Below, one piece after another: positions 1-8,956 of a DNA stretch of 33,726 nt (positions are counted from its first letter, which is position 1; the number at the start of each line of letters is the position of its first letter). The DNA is taken from assembly GCA_944390145.1 (NCBI GenBank), contig CALXOY010000024.1:1-33726 (forward strand). Direction: 5' to 3'. The stretch is from an uncultured Duodenibacillus sp. (GTDB lineage Bacteria; Pseudomonadota; Gammaproteobacteria; Burkholderiales; Burkholderiaceae_F). The notes beneath the pieces were generated by a model that worked only from the letters and a program-made list of their open reading frames with translations, was not told the DNA's origin and did not search any database. A program made the position numbers and the translations under genes.

Positions 1-51
1 GAATTTGACAGAGCGCAGTTTGCGGAAGTCCGCAGGTATAGTGCCGTCCAT
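1..51 (-). CDS. Possible 5' end of a gene running off the window
   Basis: An ATG on the minus strand at 51 opens a frame of 17 codons (beginning MDGTIPADFRKLRS) that continues past the left edge. No convincing Shine-Dalgarno sequence precedes it and the product cannot be recognised. It is on the same strand as the LysR gene, 138 bases downstream of it. This may be chance coding. Confidence 0.2.
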   Translation of the reverse strand, partial: MDGTIPADFRKLRSVKF

Positions 52-126
52 TTGCATAGTTGTTTTAGTAAATCTTCAGCAGATGAAATAAATTTCTTGT
101 TATAGAGGCTCGCTTTGAAGATTTAA

Positions 127-154
127 GGCGGTTAGCTGACCGTAGTTAACCGCC
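127..154 (-). terminator. Inverted repeat downstream of the LysR gene
   Basis: GGCGGTTA (127-134) and TAACCGCC (147-154) form a perfect 8-bp stem with a 12-base loop, 36 bases past the end of the minus-strand LysR gene. The bases that follow on the minus strand are only moderately T-rich, so termination is plausible but not certain. Confidence 0.4.
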
Positions 155-189
155 CTTCTGCGAAAACGGCTGAATTTGTAGATCCCGCC

Positions 190-1182
190 TCAAGTAGCCA
201 ACTCTGATAGTTTCGGAGGTTTGGGCAGGTCTCGACCGTAGTTGGACTTGAGGTAACGTTTAAACTCACCAATGCGCTTTTCATTGTCGCGGGCTGTTTG
301 CTCCGTGAACCATTGTGCAAAAACACGCACGCGGCGAATGAGCCAAGCGTTCTTTGAAACTACGTTGAAAATCGGAAGCGGTGGTCTGAACCAACCAGGA
401 AGGATAGGGACCAGACGTCCTTTGAGCAGCTCGTTGACACAAAGGCTGAGAGGAATATCTACCGCAACACCCAGACTGTTGATTACGGCATTGAGGATGC
501 TTTCAATATTGGGAATCAGGATTTCTTGTTTGCCTTCGATGAGCCTTGTTTCTCCGTCCTTGGTTACAGCGCAAGTGCGAGAGCGTACAGGGCCGTTATA
601 GACATACAAACGGTGCTTCCTAATGTCGGAGGGATGTTCAGGCATTTCGAAACGGCGAAGATAGTCGGGCGAAGCCACCGGAATGTAGTAGTTAAGACCG
701 CGATAAAGAGCAACGACATCGTTGCAGTTCACTGCGCCGGTCTTGACAGTCATATCGCACTCATTTTTCAGAAGATGGTCAATGGAAAGGCCTGAATTGA
801 CTTCAAAAGTCACCTCAGGGTAAGTCTGGTTGAATTTGTCTAGGTAAAAAGGCAGCGCAGTTGAAGCAAATCCTGTTGAGACGGAGATACGTACGGTTCC
901 GCTCAGGCGCTGATTGTCTTCTCTGAGGTTGTTTAGCATGGCCTCATGCACGGCCAGCAGCTCACGAGCCGGATCGATCAATTCCTGCCCTGTACTCGTC
1001 AGGCGCAGCGGCCGCGTGGAGCGGACAAAAAGATCATGCCCCAAAGACTTTTCCAATGCCCGAATGGAGCGGCTGATCGTGGAAATTTCTTCGTGCTCAA
1101 GCGCAGCGACTTCCGTCAGACTGCGTTTGTTGGCGAGCATTAGAAACAATCGCCAAGCATTTATGTTGTCGCACGCGTCCAT
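190..1182 (-). CDS. LysR-family transcriptional regulator
   Basis: A 330-residue DNA-binding regulator of the LysR type. The N-terminal winged helix-turn-helix occupies about residues 8-67 and has the family pattern (a helix ending SRSIRALEKSLGHDLFVR followed by LTSTGQEL). From about residue 90 the chain follows the periplasmic-binding-protein-like effector domain. The C-terminus carries about 30 extra charged residues beyond the usual ~300. The gene is divergent from the dcuC-like carrier gene with 157 bases between the starts. By the usual logic of the family it probably controls that operon and itself in response to a small acid, perhaps the substrate or product of the neighbouring lyase. 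The effector cannot be read from sequence. Confidence 0.95.
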   Translation of the reverse strand: MDACDNINAWRLFLMLANKRSLTEVAALEHEEISTISRSIRALEKSLGHDLFVRSTRPLRLTSTGQELIDPARELLAVHEAMLNNLREDNQRLSGTVRISVSTGFASTALPFYLDKFNQTYPEVTFEVNSGLSIDHLLKNECDMTVKTGAVNCNDVVALYRGLNYYIPVASPDYLRRFEMPEHPSDIRKHRLYVYNGPVRSRTCAVTKDGETRLIEGKQEILIPNIESILNAVINSLGVAVDIPLSLCVNELLKGRLVPILPGWFRPPLPIFNVVSKNAWLIRRVRVFAQWFTEQTARDNEKRIGEFKRYLKSNYGRDLPKPPKLSELAT

Positions 1183-1209
1183 ATCTTTGAAGTTTCCTTT
1201 ACGACATAT

Positions 1210-1226
1210 TTTGCAATTTTAGCAAA
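1210..1226. promoter_or_regulatory. Candidate LysR operator between the divergent genes
   Basis: TTTGC (1210-1214) and GCAAA (1222-1226) form an interrupted dyad that contains a T-N11-A core (T at 1212, A at 1224), the general LysR-family binding pattern. It lies 28 bases upstream of the regulator start and 114 bases upstream of the carrier start, a suitable place for autorepression and divergent activation. A second looser dyad, GCATTAATTGC, follows around 1234-1244. Confidence 0.5.
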
Positions 1227-1339
1227 GTGACTTGCATTAATTGCCTTGGTTTTAGCTTTTTTTACAAAAGATAATGAAAAGCGAATCAGGGGAGGGATGC
1301 TTTTCCTTCTTATTTTTAACGCTATCTTGAGGTGGACCT

Positions 1340-2713
1340 ATGCCTGCGCAAGTCATCATGCCTTGGATCGGCATTCTGATTGTCGCCGTGACGAGTTATT
1401 TCCTTATCAAACGCAAGCAAACAAATATGGTTTTGCTGCTTTCAGGCATCGCGATGCTGCTGGTGGCTGTCGCATGCGGTGTGACGAATTTTCTTCCCAA
1501 AGGGGTAAAACCGACGGGATTTATTGGTTTTGATTTTTTTGAACTGCTTCGCTCGATTTCCATCAAACAGGTATCGGGCATCGGTTTCATCATTATGGCC
1601 GCAGGAGGTTTTGCCGGGTATATGGACCGGATTGGAGCGGCAGATGCGCTTGTGCAATTGTGTATTCGCCCCTTGCGCAAAATGCAGCAACCTTATCTTG
1701 TGATGGTGTTTGCATATCTTGTCGGACAGATGCTTGTTCAGGTAATTCCGTCAGCTGCCGGTCTGGCCATGCTTCTTTTGGTTGCCTTGCTGCCGATACT
1801 TAGAGGAGTGGGTGTCAGTGCAGCCAGTGCGGGTGCCGTTATTGCTTGTACGGCGGGTCTAACGTTTGCTCCGACAGCAGGGACGGCCAATCTCGCGGCA
1901 AAGATTGCTGGTGTTGATCCTATTGTGTATGCAGTGCAGTATCAATGGCCCGTTGCTCTGGTCACACTCATTGCGGTGAGTGTCGCCCATTACTTTGTTC
2001 AGCGTTATTACGACAAAAAGAACGACGACGTATATGTCGAAGGCACCGAAATCAAAAAAGAACTTGTTTCGGCTCCGGGATGGTATGCCATGTTCCCAGT
2101 TCTTCCGATTATTTTGCTTGTCATTTTCTCCAAGTTTTTCGTGAGCAGCATCAGACTGAACACGGTTTCCGCGCTGATGTTGGTGTGGTTTTTGGCAGTG
2201 CTTGTTGAGCTTGTTCGATTCCGCGACTGCAAAAAAGTGTTCGATGACGCAATGGTTTTCTTTAAGAAAATGGGAGCGCTTTTTGGTTCGATTGTTGCCT
2301 TGATTATTTGTGCTGAATTATTTGCGACGGGAATTAAGGCCACGGGTGTCGTGGGACTGTTGATTGACTCCTCTCAAAACATAGGACTTGGCATGACCGG
2401 CATGTCGGTGGTTCTGTCGGGCATTGTCGGGGCAGTGACCTTCCTTACGGGTTCCGGCGTAGGTGCATATTCAGGTTTTGCCATGTTGGCTCCAGATGTT
2501 GCCAATGGGTTGGGGGGTTCGACGGCGGCACTTGTTGTACCGATGCAGTTCATTGCTTGCACGGTTCGTTCGATGTCTCCCGTTGCCGGAGTTGTCTTGG
2601 CCGTCGCTGGAGCGATTGGGATTAGTCCCCTTGCACTTGTTCGGCGTACTTTTATCCCAATGATTGTAGGAACTGTCTGCATTCTTGTAATGAACTGGAT
2701 CCTTTTTATTTAA
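1340..2713 (+). CDS. DcuC-family C4-dicarboxylate carrier
   Basis: A 457-residue inner-membrane carrier with about a dozen hydrophobic segments spread over its whole length. The pattern fits the DcuC family of anaerobic C4-dicarboxylate carriers, including the glycine/alanine/serine-rich segments around AGLTFAPTAGTANLAAKIAG (about residues 177-196) and the region GSGVGAYSGFAMLAPDVANG. Characterised members exchange or export succinate and take up fumarate during anaerobic growth. The start at 1340 is supported by GAGGTGG a few bases upstream. The gene ends 12 bases before the lyase-like gene, so the two are very probably cotranscribed. If the lyase makes fumarate, the carrier could export the succinate formed by fumarate respiration or import the substrate; this is inference. 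Substrate-level assignment within DcuC and related families is uncertain. Confidence 0.85.
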   Translation: MPAQVIMPWIGILIVAVTSYFLIKRKQTNMVLLLSGIAMLLVAVACGVTNFLPKGVKPTGFIGFDFFELLRSISIKQVSGIGFIIMAAGGFAGYMDRIGAADALVQLCIRPLRKMQQPYLVMVFAYLVGQMLVQVIPSAAGLAMLLLVALLPILRGVGVSAASAGAVIACTAGLTFAPTAGTANLAAKIAGVDPIVYAVQYQWPVALVTLIAVSVAHYFVQRYYDKKNDDVYVEGTEIKKELVSAPGWYAMFPVLPIILLVIFSKFFVSSIRLNTVSALMLVWFLAVLVELVRFRDCKKVFDDAMVFFKKMGALFGSIVALIICAELFATGIKATGVVGLLIDSSQNIGLGMTGMSVVLSGIVGAVTFLTGSGVGAYSGFAMLAPDVANGLGGSTAALVVPMQFIACTVRSMSPVAGVVLAVAGAIGISPLALVRRTFIPMIVGTVCILVMNWILFI

Positions 2714-2725
2714 AGAGATGACGTT

Positions 2726-4216
2726 ATGACGTGCGAACACAAAAAGTGGATTTCTCCGGCCTGCCAAAATGAAATGACGGACAACTCGCTGCTGCGTGAT
2801 GAATTTTTCTGGTTGTACACCATTAATAAAGCTTCGGTTGTCGTCAATACGAGTCTGGGTTTGCTTGATCGTCAATTGGCTCGACGCATTGCGCAAGGTT
2901 TGGAGGTTGTTTACAAAAAAGGTTGTGCAGAGAAGGCAGTGAGGCCGTTTCGTGTGATTGATTTTGAACCGTTTCTGATTGCAGAGGCGGGGGTTGAAGC
3001 CACAATGCTCCATGTGGGACGGTCAAGTCAGGATATGCACGCCACGTATCGTTCGACGATCATGCGCGACAATTTGATCAGTCTGATGCAGTCGCTTGTT
3101 GAAGTTATGCGGACGCTTCAGTCAATGGCTCAGGCCAATGTTGACACGATTGTTCCGAACTATACCAATGGTGTGGCAGCCCAACCCAACAGCTATGCGC
3201 ACTATCTCTTGGGCTTTCTGAGTGCATTTAATCGGGATGCGGAGCGGTTGAGAGAACTTTATCGACGCGTCAACGAGTGTGCGATGGGTACGACTGTTCT
3301 CAACGGCACAAGTTGGCCGCTTGATCGTGAACGCATGGCAGCCTATCTGGGCTTTGACAGGCCGGTTGAAAATGCGTACGACGCCGCTCAATTCAAGTCC
3401 ACGGATGAAGCTACGGAACTGGCCGCCGTACTCACTGCAATCGCATTGCATGTTTGTACGTTCATTCAAGACGTTTCAGTTCAGTATGCGCAGCCGCGTC
3501 CGTGGATTCTGCTTCAGGAGGGCGGAGAAAATACCTACGTTTCCTCAGCAATGCCCCAAAAGCGAAATCCCGGACTGATGATTTACACGCGTATCGCAGC
3601 GAGCAAACTTTTGGGAGAAGCCAATACCATCGTGATGCTGGCGCATAACATCGTGCCGGGTATGACGGATCCGAAGACGCCTTCTGACAACACAGTTCAT
3701 TTCCGAAGTGCAATCGATACCTTGAAACGTTTCAATCGTGTGCTCAAAGCTCTGCGAATTAACCCTCTGAGAGCGCTTGAGGAACTGAACCTTGACTGGA
3801 CGGCCAGTCAGGAAATCGCAGATGTTTTCGTTCGCGAACACGGGTTGCCATTTCGCATTGGTCATCATGTTGCCAGTCACGTCGTGAGCTATGCCAAAGC
3901 CCATAACATCTTGCCGGCAGATTTCCCTCATGACCTTCTTTGCAAGATATACCGTGAGGTAATCGAAACCGAATATCCGCAAGGTTGTCCCGAATGTCCG
4001 ATGAGTGAAGAGCAATGGAAGCGCACGCTTGATCCCAGAAGCATCATTCGGAATCGTCGAACTTCAGGAGGTCCGCAGCCCGACGAGCTTGAGCGCTGCC
4101 TAGCCGGCATGCAGCTCAAGATCGAAGCTCATGAGAAATGGTCTGAGCAGGCAGTTCAATGCATTGACCAAAGTCTTGAACGGTTGGACGAAGATTTTGC
4201 CGCATTCCTAATTTAA
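2726..4216 (+). CDS. Argininosuccinate-lyase-like enzyme (fumarase/aspartase superfamily)
   Basis: A 496-residue protein of the superfamily whose members eliminate fumarate from an N- or C-substituted succinate. The superfamily signature is visible as SSAMPQKRNP (residues 273-282), close to the argininosuccinate lyase form. GRSSQDMHATYRS (residues 98-110) matches the substrate-binding loop region. The usual THxxxAQP motif appears as YTNGVAAQP (residues 146-154), so the normally conserved histidine is asparagine 148. Fumarate is the expected common product. The amine half may not be arginine, because no other arginine biosynthesis gene is nearby and the partner is a dicarboxylate carrier. Alternatives are an EDDS-lyase-like or N-substituted aspartate lyase. 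It follows the carrier gene by 12 bases and is followed by a terminator. Confidence 0.85.
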   Translation: MTCEHKKWISPACQNEMTDNSLLRDEFFWLYTINKASVVVNTSLGLLDRQLARRIAQGLEVVYKKGCAEKAVRPFRVIDFEPFLIAEAGVEATMLHVGRSSQDMHATYRSTIMRDNLISLMQSLVEVMRTLQSMAQANVDTIVPNYTNGVAAQPNSYAHYLLGFLSAFNRDAERLRELYRRVNECAMGTTVLNGTSWPLDRERMAAYLGFDRPVENAYDAAQFKSTDEATELAAVLTAIALHVCTFIQDVSVQYAQPRPWILLQEGGENTYVSSAMPQKRNPGLMIYTRIAASKLLGEANTIVMLAHNIVPGMTDPKTPSDNTVHFRSAIDTLKRFNRVLKALRINPLRALEELNLDWTASQEIADVFVREHGLPFRIGHHVASHVVSYAKAHNILPADFPHDLLCKIYREVIETEYPQGCPECPMSEEQWKRTLDPRSIIRNRRTSGGPQPDELERCLAGMQLKIEAHEKWSEQAVQCIDQSLERLDEDFAAFLI

Positions 4217-4233
4217 TGCGTTTGTACTTCAAG

Positions 4234-4271
4234 TCCTGAAGGCGTCCGACAGACAACTTCAGGATTTTTTT
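4234..4271 (+). terminator. Rho-independent terminator after the lyase gene
   Basis: TCCTGAAG (4234-4241) pairs perfectly with CTTCAGGA (4257-4264) around a 15-base loop and is followed at once by seven T (4265-4271). It ends only 15 bases before the start codon of the symporter gene. Confidence 0.85.
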
Positions 4272-4286
4272 ATCGGATTTTTTACG

Positions 4287-5639
4287 ATGCTGAACGGTCT
4301 TGTCGTTAGTTTGGTTCTTTTACTGTCGTTTGCCGTACTTGCCGGAAAAATAAAACTTAAGACCGGAGGGCTGAATTCTCCTCTGGTGACGGGGGTCTTG
4401 TTGGGAACGCTTATTGGAGGGTCAAGTACCATCGGAACGGCTCAGCTCGCCTTTGTCTACGGCAACAGTGCTCTGTGTTTTCACCTTGGTGCGCTTTGCG
4501 GTTTTCTCTTGCTGGGGTTTTTCTACGGCACCCGGATCCGGTCGAGCGGAGCGCTAACCATCACGGAAATCGTGACGGAAGAATACGGCAAGCTTGTCGG
4601 CACGATGACTTCCACGCTTAATTGCGTCGGTACGTTCATAGCCATTTTGTCGCAGTTAATTTCGGCTACGGCAGTGCTGACGATTATTCTGCCGTCTTTT
4701 TCCTATACGAACTCCTTGGTTCTTACGGCTTTTCTGATGTTTTTCTATGTGCTTTTCGGCGGCACTCGTGGCGCTGCCGTCGTTGGGCTGCTCAAACTTG
4801 TTCTGCTCGTGATTGCAATGCTGTGCTGCGGCATTCTCGCGATATCGCTTTCGGGCGGCTTCGAATCAATGTTTGGGCAGGTGTCGAAACTGTCGCTTCA
4901 GAGCGGTATGAATTTTATGGGGTTCTTCAACAGAGGACTTTCAATGGATCTCGGCAGTGCCTTTTCGGTATTGGTCGGTATTGTTTCCACGCAGATTTAT
5001 GCCCAAGCCTACATCATGGCTCGAAGTGAAGCACAAGCTAAAAGCGGCTTTTTTTGGGGAGCTTTTCTGGTTCCGTTTATTGGCGGGGCGGGCATTGCCG
5101 TAGGACTATTCATGCGTGTGCATCACTCAGAGATTGTGCCTCGGACGGCGCTGACGGAATTCATGATGCAGTATCTTCCGCCGGAGATTGCGGGTTTTTT
5201 CCTGGGAACGCTGCTGATTACCGTACTGGGAAGCGGAGCCGGATTGGCATTGAGCATTTCGTCCATTCTCAACAACGACTTGCTGAGTCGGTTCGTCAGG
5301 CCGAGCCTCAAGCCGGTCAGCTTACGCGTTCTCATTGCCTTGACGCTTTTGACTGGATTGTTGGTTTGTCTCAATGCGAGCGAAGGAATGATTCTGAACT
5401 ACACCGTTGTTTCGATGGCACTCAGAGCTTCAGTAATTTTGGCTCCTCTTACTTTTGCCATCTGGGCGGTCGGCTATGTTCCGGCATCGTTTGCCTTGGT
5501 TGCATGCGTTTGCGGGCCTGCGGTATTTTTCATCCTGCGCATTGCCGAGGTGCCTGTCAACGCGCTTGCCAGCTCGATAGCCGTTGGATTCGGGATCATG
5601 ATCGTCGGCTGGTTGATGGGAAAAAGAAATGCCGCCTGA
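4287..5639 (+). CDS. Sodium:solute symporter family protein
   Basis: A 450-residue integral membrane protein with about twelve to thirteen hydrophobic segments. Its spacing and glycine-rich loops resemble the sodium:solute symporter (SSSF) family, with an N-terminal segment at residues 1-20 and the stretch TQIYAQAYIMARSEAQAKSG (about residues 235-254) in the middle loop. It would import an organic solute with sodium; the solute is unknown. It may bring in the substrate of the lyase encoded upstream. The assigned ATG has no visible Shine-Dalgarno sequence and lies 15 bases after a strong terminator, so either the transcript reads through, or a downstream start is used, or the message has a nearly leaderless 5' end. 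It converges on gltL. Confidence 0.85.
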   Translation: MLNGLVVSLVLLLSFAVLAGKIKLKTGGLNSPLVTGVLLGTLIGGSSTIGTAQLAFVYGNSALCFHLGALCGFLLLGFFYGTRIRSSGALTITEIVTEEYGKLVGTMTSTLNCVGTFIAILSQLISATAVLTIILPSFSYTNSLVLTAFLMFFYVLFGGTRGAAVVGLLKLVLLVIAMLCCGILAISLSGGFESMFGQVSKLSLQSGMNFMGFFNRGLSMDLGSAFSVLVGIVSTQIYAQAYIMARSEAQAKSGFFWGAFLVPFIGGAGIAVGLFMRVHHSEIVPRTALTEFMMQYLPPEIAGFFLGTLLITVLGSGAGLALSISSILNNDLLSRFVRPSLKPVSLRVLIALTLLTGLLVCLNASEGMILNYTVVSMALRASVILAPLTFAIWAVGYVPASFALVACVCGPAVFFILRIAEVPVNALASSIAVGFGIMIVGWLMGKRNAA

Positions 5640-5662
5640 CCTGCGCGCAAGACGGACGTAAG

Positions 5663-5711
5663 AAAAAAAGCATGCCGTCGCTTCGTTTGCAAGGACGATG
5701 CGACAGCATGC
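5663..5711 (-). terminator. Rho-independent terminator of the ggt-glt operon
   Basis: On the minus strand a 12-bp stem with one mismatch (arms 5700-5711 and 5670-5681, core GCATGC and GTCGC) is followed by seven T (5669 down to 5663). It lies just beyond the gltL stop codon. The plus-strand side has no T run, so it should not terminate the symporter transcript. Confidence 0.8.
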
Positions 5712-5728
5712 CGATGTTGCAGGAGATC

Positions 5729-6463
<735 letters not shown>

Positions 6464-6495
6464 TTTCTAAATTCCTTGTTTTTTTGTTCTCTTTT

Positions 6496-7182
6496 TCAGC
6501 GGGCTGCGACGGCGATTTTCTTCTGCAGTCGGCGCACGAGCATGGAAAGCGACACGGAAACCACGAGGTAGCAGACGGCGGCAAAGGAGTACATCAGCAC
6601 GAGCTCGCCGTCGCGCTGGGCGATTTTGCTTACGGCGCCCATGAAGTCGTTGCCGCTGATCACGTACACCAGGCTCGTGTCCTGGAAAAGAATGATGGTT
6701 TGCGTGAGCAGCACGGGCAGCATGTTGCGCACGGCCTGCGGCAGGATGACGTAGCGCATCGTCTGAGCGTAGCGCAGGCCGAGCGCCTTGGCTGCGAACA
6801 TCTGCCCCCTGCTTACGGATTGAATGCCCGCGCGCATGATTTCGGCGAAGTAGGCCGCCTCGAAAAGCACGAAGGTGATGATGGCGGTCATCTCCGCGCC
6901 GATCATGACGGGGTGATCCAGCCTGAACAGCACTTTGAGAACTTCGGGCATCAGCAGAAAGAACCAAAAGAGCACGAGTACGAGGGGCACGGCGCGCATC
7001 AGGTTGGTGTAGAGCCTGGAAAAGCCCGAGAGCAGGGGAGAGGTCGAAAGGCGACACAGAGCAAGTCCGGTACCCAGAGTCAGGCCTCCCACGGCGGTGA
7101 TGATCGTGAGCTCGAGCGTGTACTTGACGCCTTCGAGAATGTAGCCCAGAGAGCCGGTAATCGAGGAAAAATCGGAAAACAT
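6496..7182 (-). CDS. gltK: Glutamate/aspartate ABC transporter permease GltK
   Basis: A 228-residue inner-membrane permease with about five transmembrane helices and the HisM/HisQ-type permease domain. The EAA-like coupling loop is visible as EIMRAGIQSVSRGQMFAAKA followed by LGLRYAQTMRYVILPQA. The N-terminal residues FDFSSITGSLGYILEGVKYTL-like layout, with the domain starting within the first 20 residues, fits GltK. It lies 15 bases after gltJ, with AGGAG before its start, and 32 bases before gltL. It should form the translocation pore with GltJ. Confidence 0.94.
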   Translation of the reverse strand: MFSDFSSITGSLGYILEGVKYTLELTIITAVGGLTLGTGLALCRLSTSPLLSGFSRLYTNLMRAVPLVLVLFWFFLLMPEVLKVLFRLDHPVMIGAEMTAIITFVLFEAAYFAEIMRAGIQSVSRGQMFAAKALGLRYAQTMRYVILPQAVRNMLPVLLTQTIILFQDTSLVYVISGNDFMGAVSKIAQRDGELVLMYSFAAVCYLVVSVSLSMLVRRLQKKIAVAAR

Positions 7183-7197
7183 GACGCTGCTCCTCTC

Positions 7198-7932
7198 TTA
7201 CTTGGCAAGAATCAGGCCGGGGATGGCGCTTTTCTTTTCAACGACGCGCATGACGTTGTTGACGATAAGGGCGATGACGATGTAGATGATCGTGGCCCAG
7301 GTGTAGGCGGCGAAGAACTGGAAGGTGTTTTCCCCCATTTCATTGGCGCGCATCGTGAGTTCGGGCAGGCCGATCGTGAGCGCCACGGCTGTGTTTTTGA
7401 CGAGGTTCATCGCTTCGCTCGTAAGCGGCGGCACCACGATCCGCATGGCGATGGGCAGCACCACGTAGCGGTAGGTCTGGATCTGCGTGAGTCCCAAAGC
7501 CTTGGCGGCGTTGGGCAATCCCTTGGGCACGGAGGCGATGCCGGCCCGGACCTGTTCGGCCACGCGCGAGGAAGTAAAAAAGCCCATGCAGATGAAGGCG
7601 GTCAGAAACTGAGAGTAGACCGGGTCGACCGAGTACATCCAGTCCTTGTACCAGGGGATGAATTCCGGAACGACGAAAAACCAGACGACGATCTGGACGA
7701 TGAGGGGAATGTTGCGAAACAGCTCGATCCACATTTCGCAGATCGTGCTGAGAAACTTGTTTTGCGACGTGCGCAGCGTGCCGACGACGATGCCCAGGGC
7801 AAGTGCGAGCGCAAAGGCCGAGAGCATGAGGACAACCGTCCAGCCGGCGCCGCCCAGAATGTACGACCACCAGGGCTCGTCGGAGAGCAGGGCGGGCTCG
7901 AACAAGGAGTCCAGATTGAAGTTGAGAGCCAT
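7198..7932 (-). CDS. gltJ: Glutamate/aspartate ABC transporter permease GltJ
   Basis: A 244-residue permease of the same family as GltK, slightly longer at the N-terminus, as GltJ is. The EAA-like coupling loop reads VRAGIASVPKGLPNAAKALG, and several hydrophobic segments cover residues ~25-60, ~90-120 and ~195-230. It is separated from gltI by 124 bases that contain two stem-loops, one of them terminator-like, so gltJKL may be expressed at a lower level than gltI. That is common for ABC systems that need excess binding protein. Confidence 0.94.
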   Translation of the reverse strand: MALNFNLDSLFEPALLSDEPWWSYILGGAGWTVVLMLSAFALALALGIVVGTLRTSQNKFLSTICEMWIELFRNIPLIVQIVVWFFVVPEFIPWYKDWMYSVDPVYSQFLTAFICMGFFTSSRVAEQVRAGIASVPKGLPNAAKALGLTQIQTYRYVVLPIAMRIVVPPLTSEAMNLVKNTAVALTIGLPELTMRANEMGENTFQFFAAYTWATIIYIVIALIVNNVMRVVEKKSAIPGLILAK

Positions 7933-7998
7933 AGTTTTTCCTCTTTTCGTGCGGCGGTGAAAAACACTCGCCGCCGCCGCTCGGGAATTGATTGGTTA

Positions 7999-8044
7999 AA
8001 AAGGCCGGGAACGGCCCGCTTGGCGCCAAAGACCGGTTCCCGGC
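7999..8044 (-). terminator. Terminator-like hairpin between gltI and gltJ
   Basis: GCCGGGAAC (8004-8012) and GTTCCCGGC (8036-8044) form a perfect 9-bp stem, and on the minus strand it is followed by TTTTTAA. It sits directly after the gltI stop codon. It probably acts as a partial terminator or 3'-end stabiliser that sets more gltI than gltJKL message. A second GC-rich stem-loop (GCGGCG at 7951-7956 with CGCCGC at 7969-7974) lies nearer to the gltJ start. Confidence 0.65.
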
Positions 8045-8056
8045 AAAACCGTTCGA

Positions 8057-8956
8057 TCAGATGCCCTTGTCCGAAGGATTGGCAAAGAGCTCCTTCGTGT
8101 AGTTGTTCATCTTGAAGTTGAGGTTGATGTTCTTGGGCGGAATGGGAGACTCGAACCAAGTCTTGTACAGGCTGCCGAGTTCGCCCGACTTGATCATGCC
8201 GGTGACCGTCTTGTCGACCAAGGCCTTGAACTGAGGATCGTCCTTGCGGAACATCGCACCGTAGGGCTCGACCGAGAGCGCCGCGTCAAGAATCTTGAAG
8301 TCGTCCGGGTTCTTGAGGTTGGCGATCTGGCCGGCCAGCAGCACGTCGTCGATTACGAAGGCGTCGGCGCGCTTGTTGGCCACAAGCTGCATGGCTTCGG
8401 CAAAGTCCTTGGTCATCATGTAGCGGATGCGAAGGCCGTTGTCCTTTTCAAACTTCTTCATGAGAGCCACGGACGTCGTGCCGGAAGTGACGGCCACGGT
8501 CTTGCCGTTGAGATCCTTGAGCGTGTTGATGCCGCTGTTTTTCCAGACGGCCGCCGAGACCTGAATGCCGAAGTAGCTCACGCTGAAGGCAGCCTCGCGC
8601 TGGCGCACGAGCGAATTGGTGGTCGAGCCGCATTCAATGTCGACCGTGCCGTTCTGAATGAGCGGAATGCGGTTGGCGGAGGTGACGGCCTGATACTTGA
8701 TGTCGAGCTTGGACAGACCAAGTTCCTTTTTGGCGGCGTCGGCTACGCGCTTGCAGACTTCAAAGGCGTACCCGACGGGTTTCCCGTCGGCTCCGAGATA
8801 GGAAAACGGCACGGAACTTTCGCGGTAGCCGAGCGTGATCGAGCCGGTTTCCTGAATCTTCTTCATCGTGCCGGTGAGCTCTGCAGCGGTGGCTGCGTTC
8901 AAGGCCAGAACGGCGGTCGCAACGGCTGCCAGGGCAAATCGGGAAGTGTGTTTCAT
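8057..8956 (-). CDS. gltI: Glutamate/aspartate periplasmic binding protein GltI
   Basis: A 299-residue periplasmic solute-binding protein of the family 3 amino-acid type. Residues 1-24 are a signal peptide (basic start, alanine-rich core, likely cleavage after ATAA). The mature part starts with GTMKKIQETGSITLGYRESSVPFSY, the typical opening of this group, and contains the ligand-binding pattern around VAVTSGTTSVALMKKF. It would capture glutamate or aspartate and hand it to GltJK-GltL. The gene follows ggt by 48 bases. Its start codon lies inside an 8-bp inverted repeat (8954-8992), and the only Shine-Dalgarno-like element is a weak AGGG inside the loop. Confidence 0.94.
   Translation of the reverse strand: MKHTSRFALAAVATAVLALNAATAAELTGTMKKIQETGSITLGYRESSVPFSYLGADGKPVGYAFEVCKRVADAAKKELGLSKLDIKYQAVTSANRIPLIQNGTVDIECGSTTNSLVRQREAAFSVSYFGIQVSAAVWKNSGINTLKDLNGKTVAVTSGTTSVALMKKFEKDNGLRIRYMMTKDFAEAMQLVANKRADAFVIDDVLLAGQIANLKNPDDFKILDAALSVEPYGAMFRKDDPQFKALVDKTVTGMIKSGELGSLYKTWFESPIPPKNINLNFKMNNYTKELFANPSDKGI

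Noticed and set aside
21-34. TGCGGA and TCCGCA forming a near-palindrome at the left edge
   Set aside because: The loop is only two bases and no gene context is visible, so no function can be argued.
1298-1533. A second ATG with a strong AGGGGAGGG ribosome site, out of frame with the dicarboxylate carrier and overlapping its start
   Set aside because: The encoded peptide is unlike any protein and most of it is the shifted frame of the carrier gene; a short leader peptide remains possible but nothing supports it.
6484-8115. Long plus-strand frame opposite gltK and gltJ
   Set aside because: It is the complementary frame of clearly coding permease genes and is rich in histidine and aspartate as such shadows usually are.
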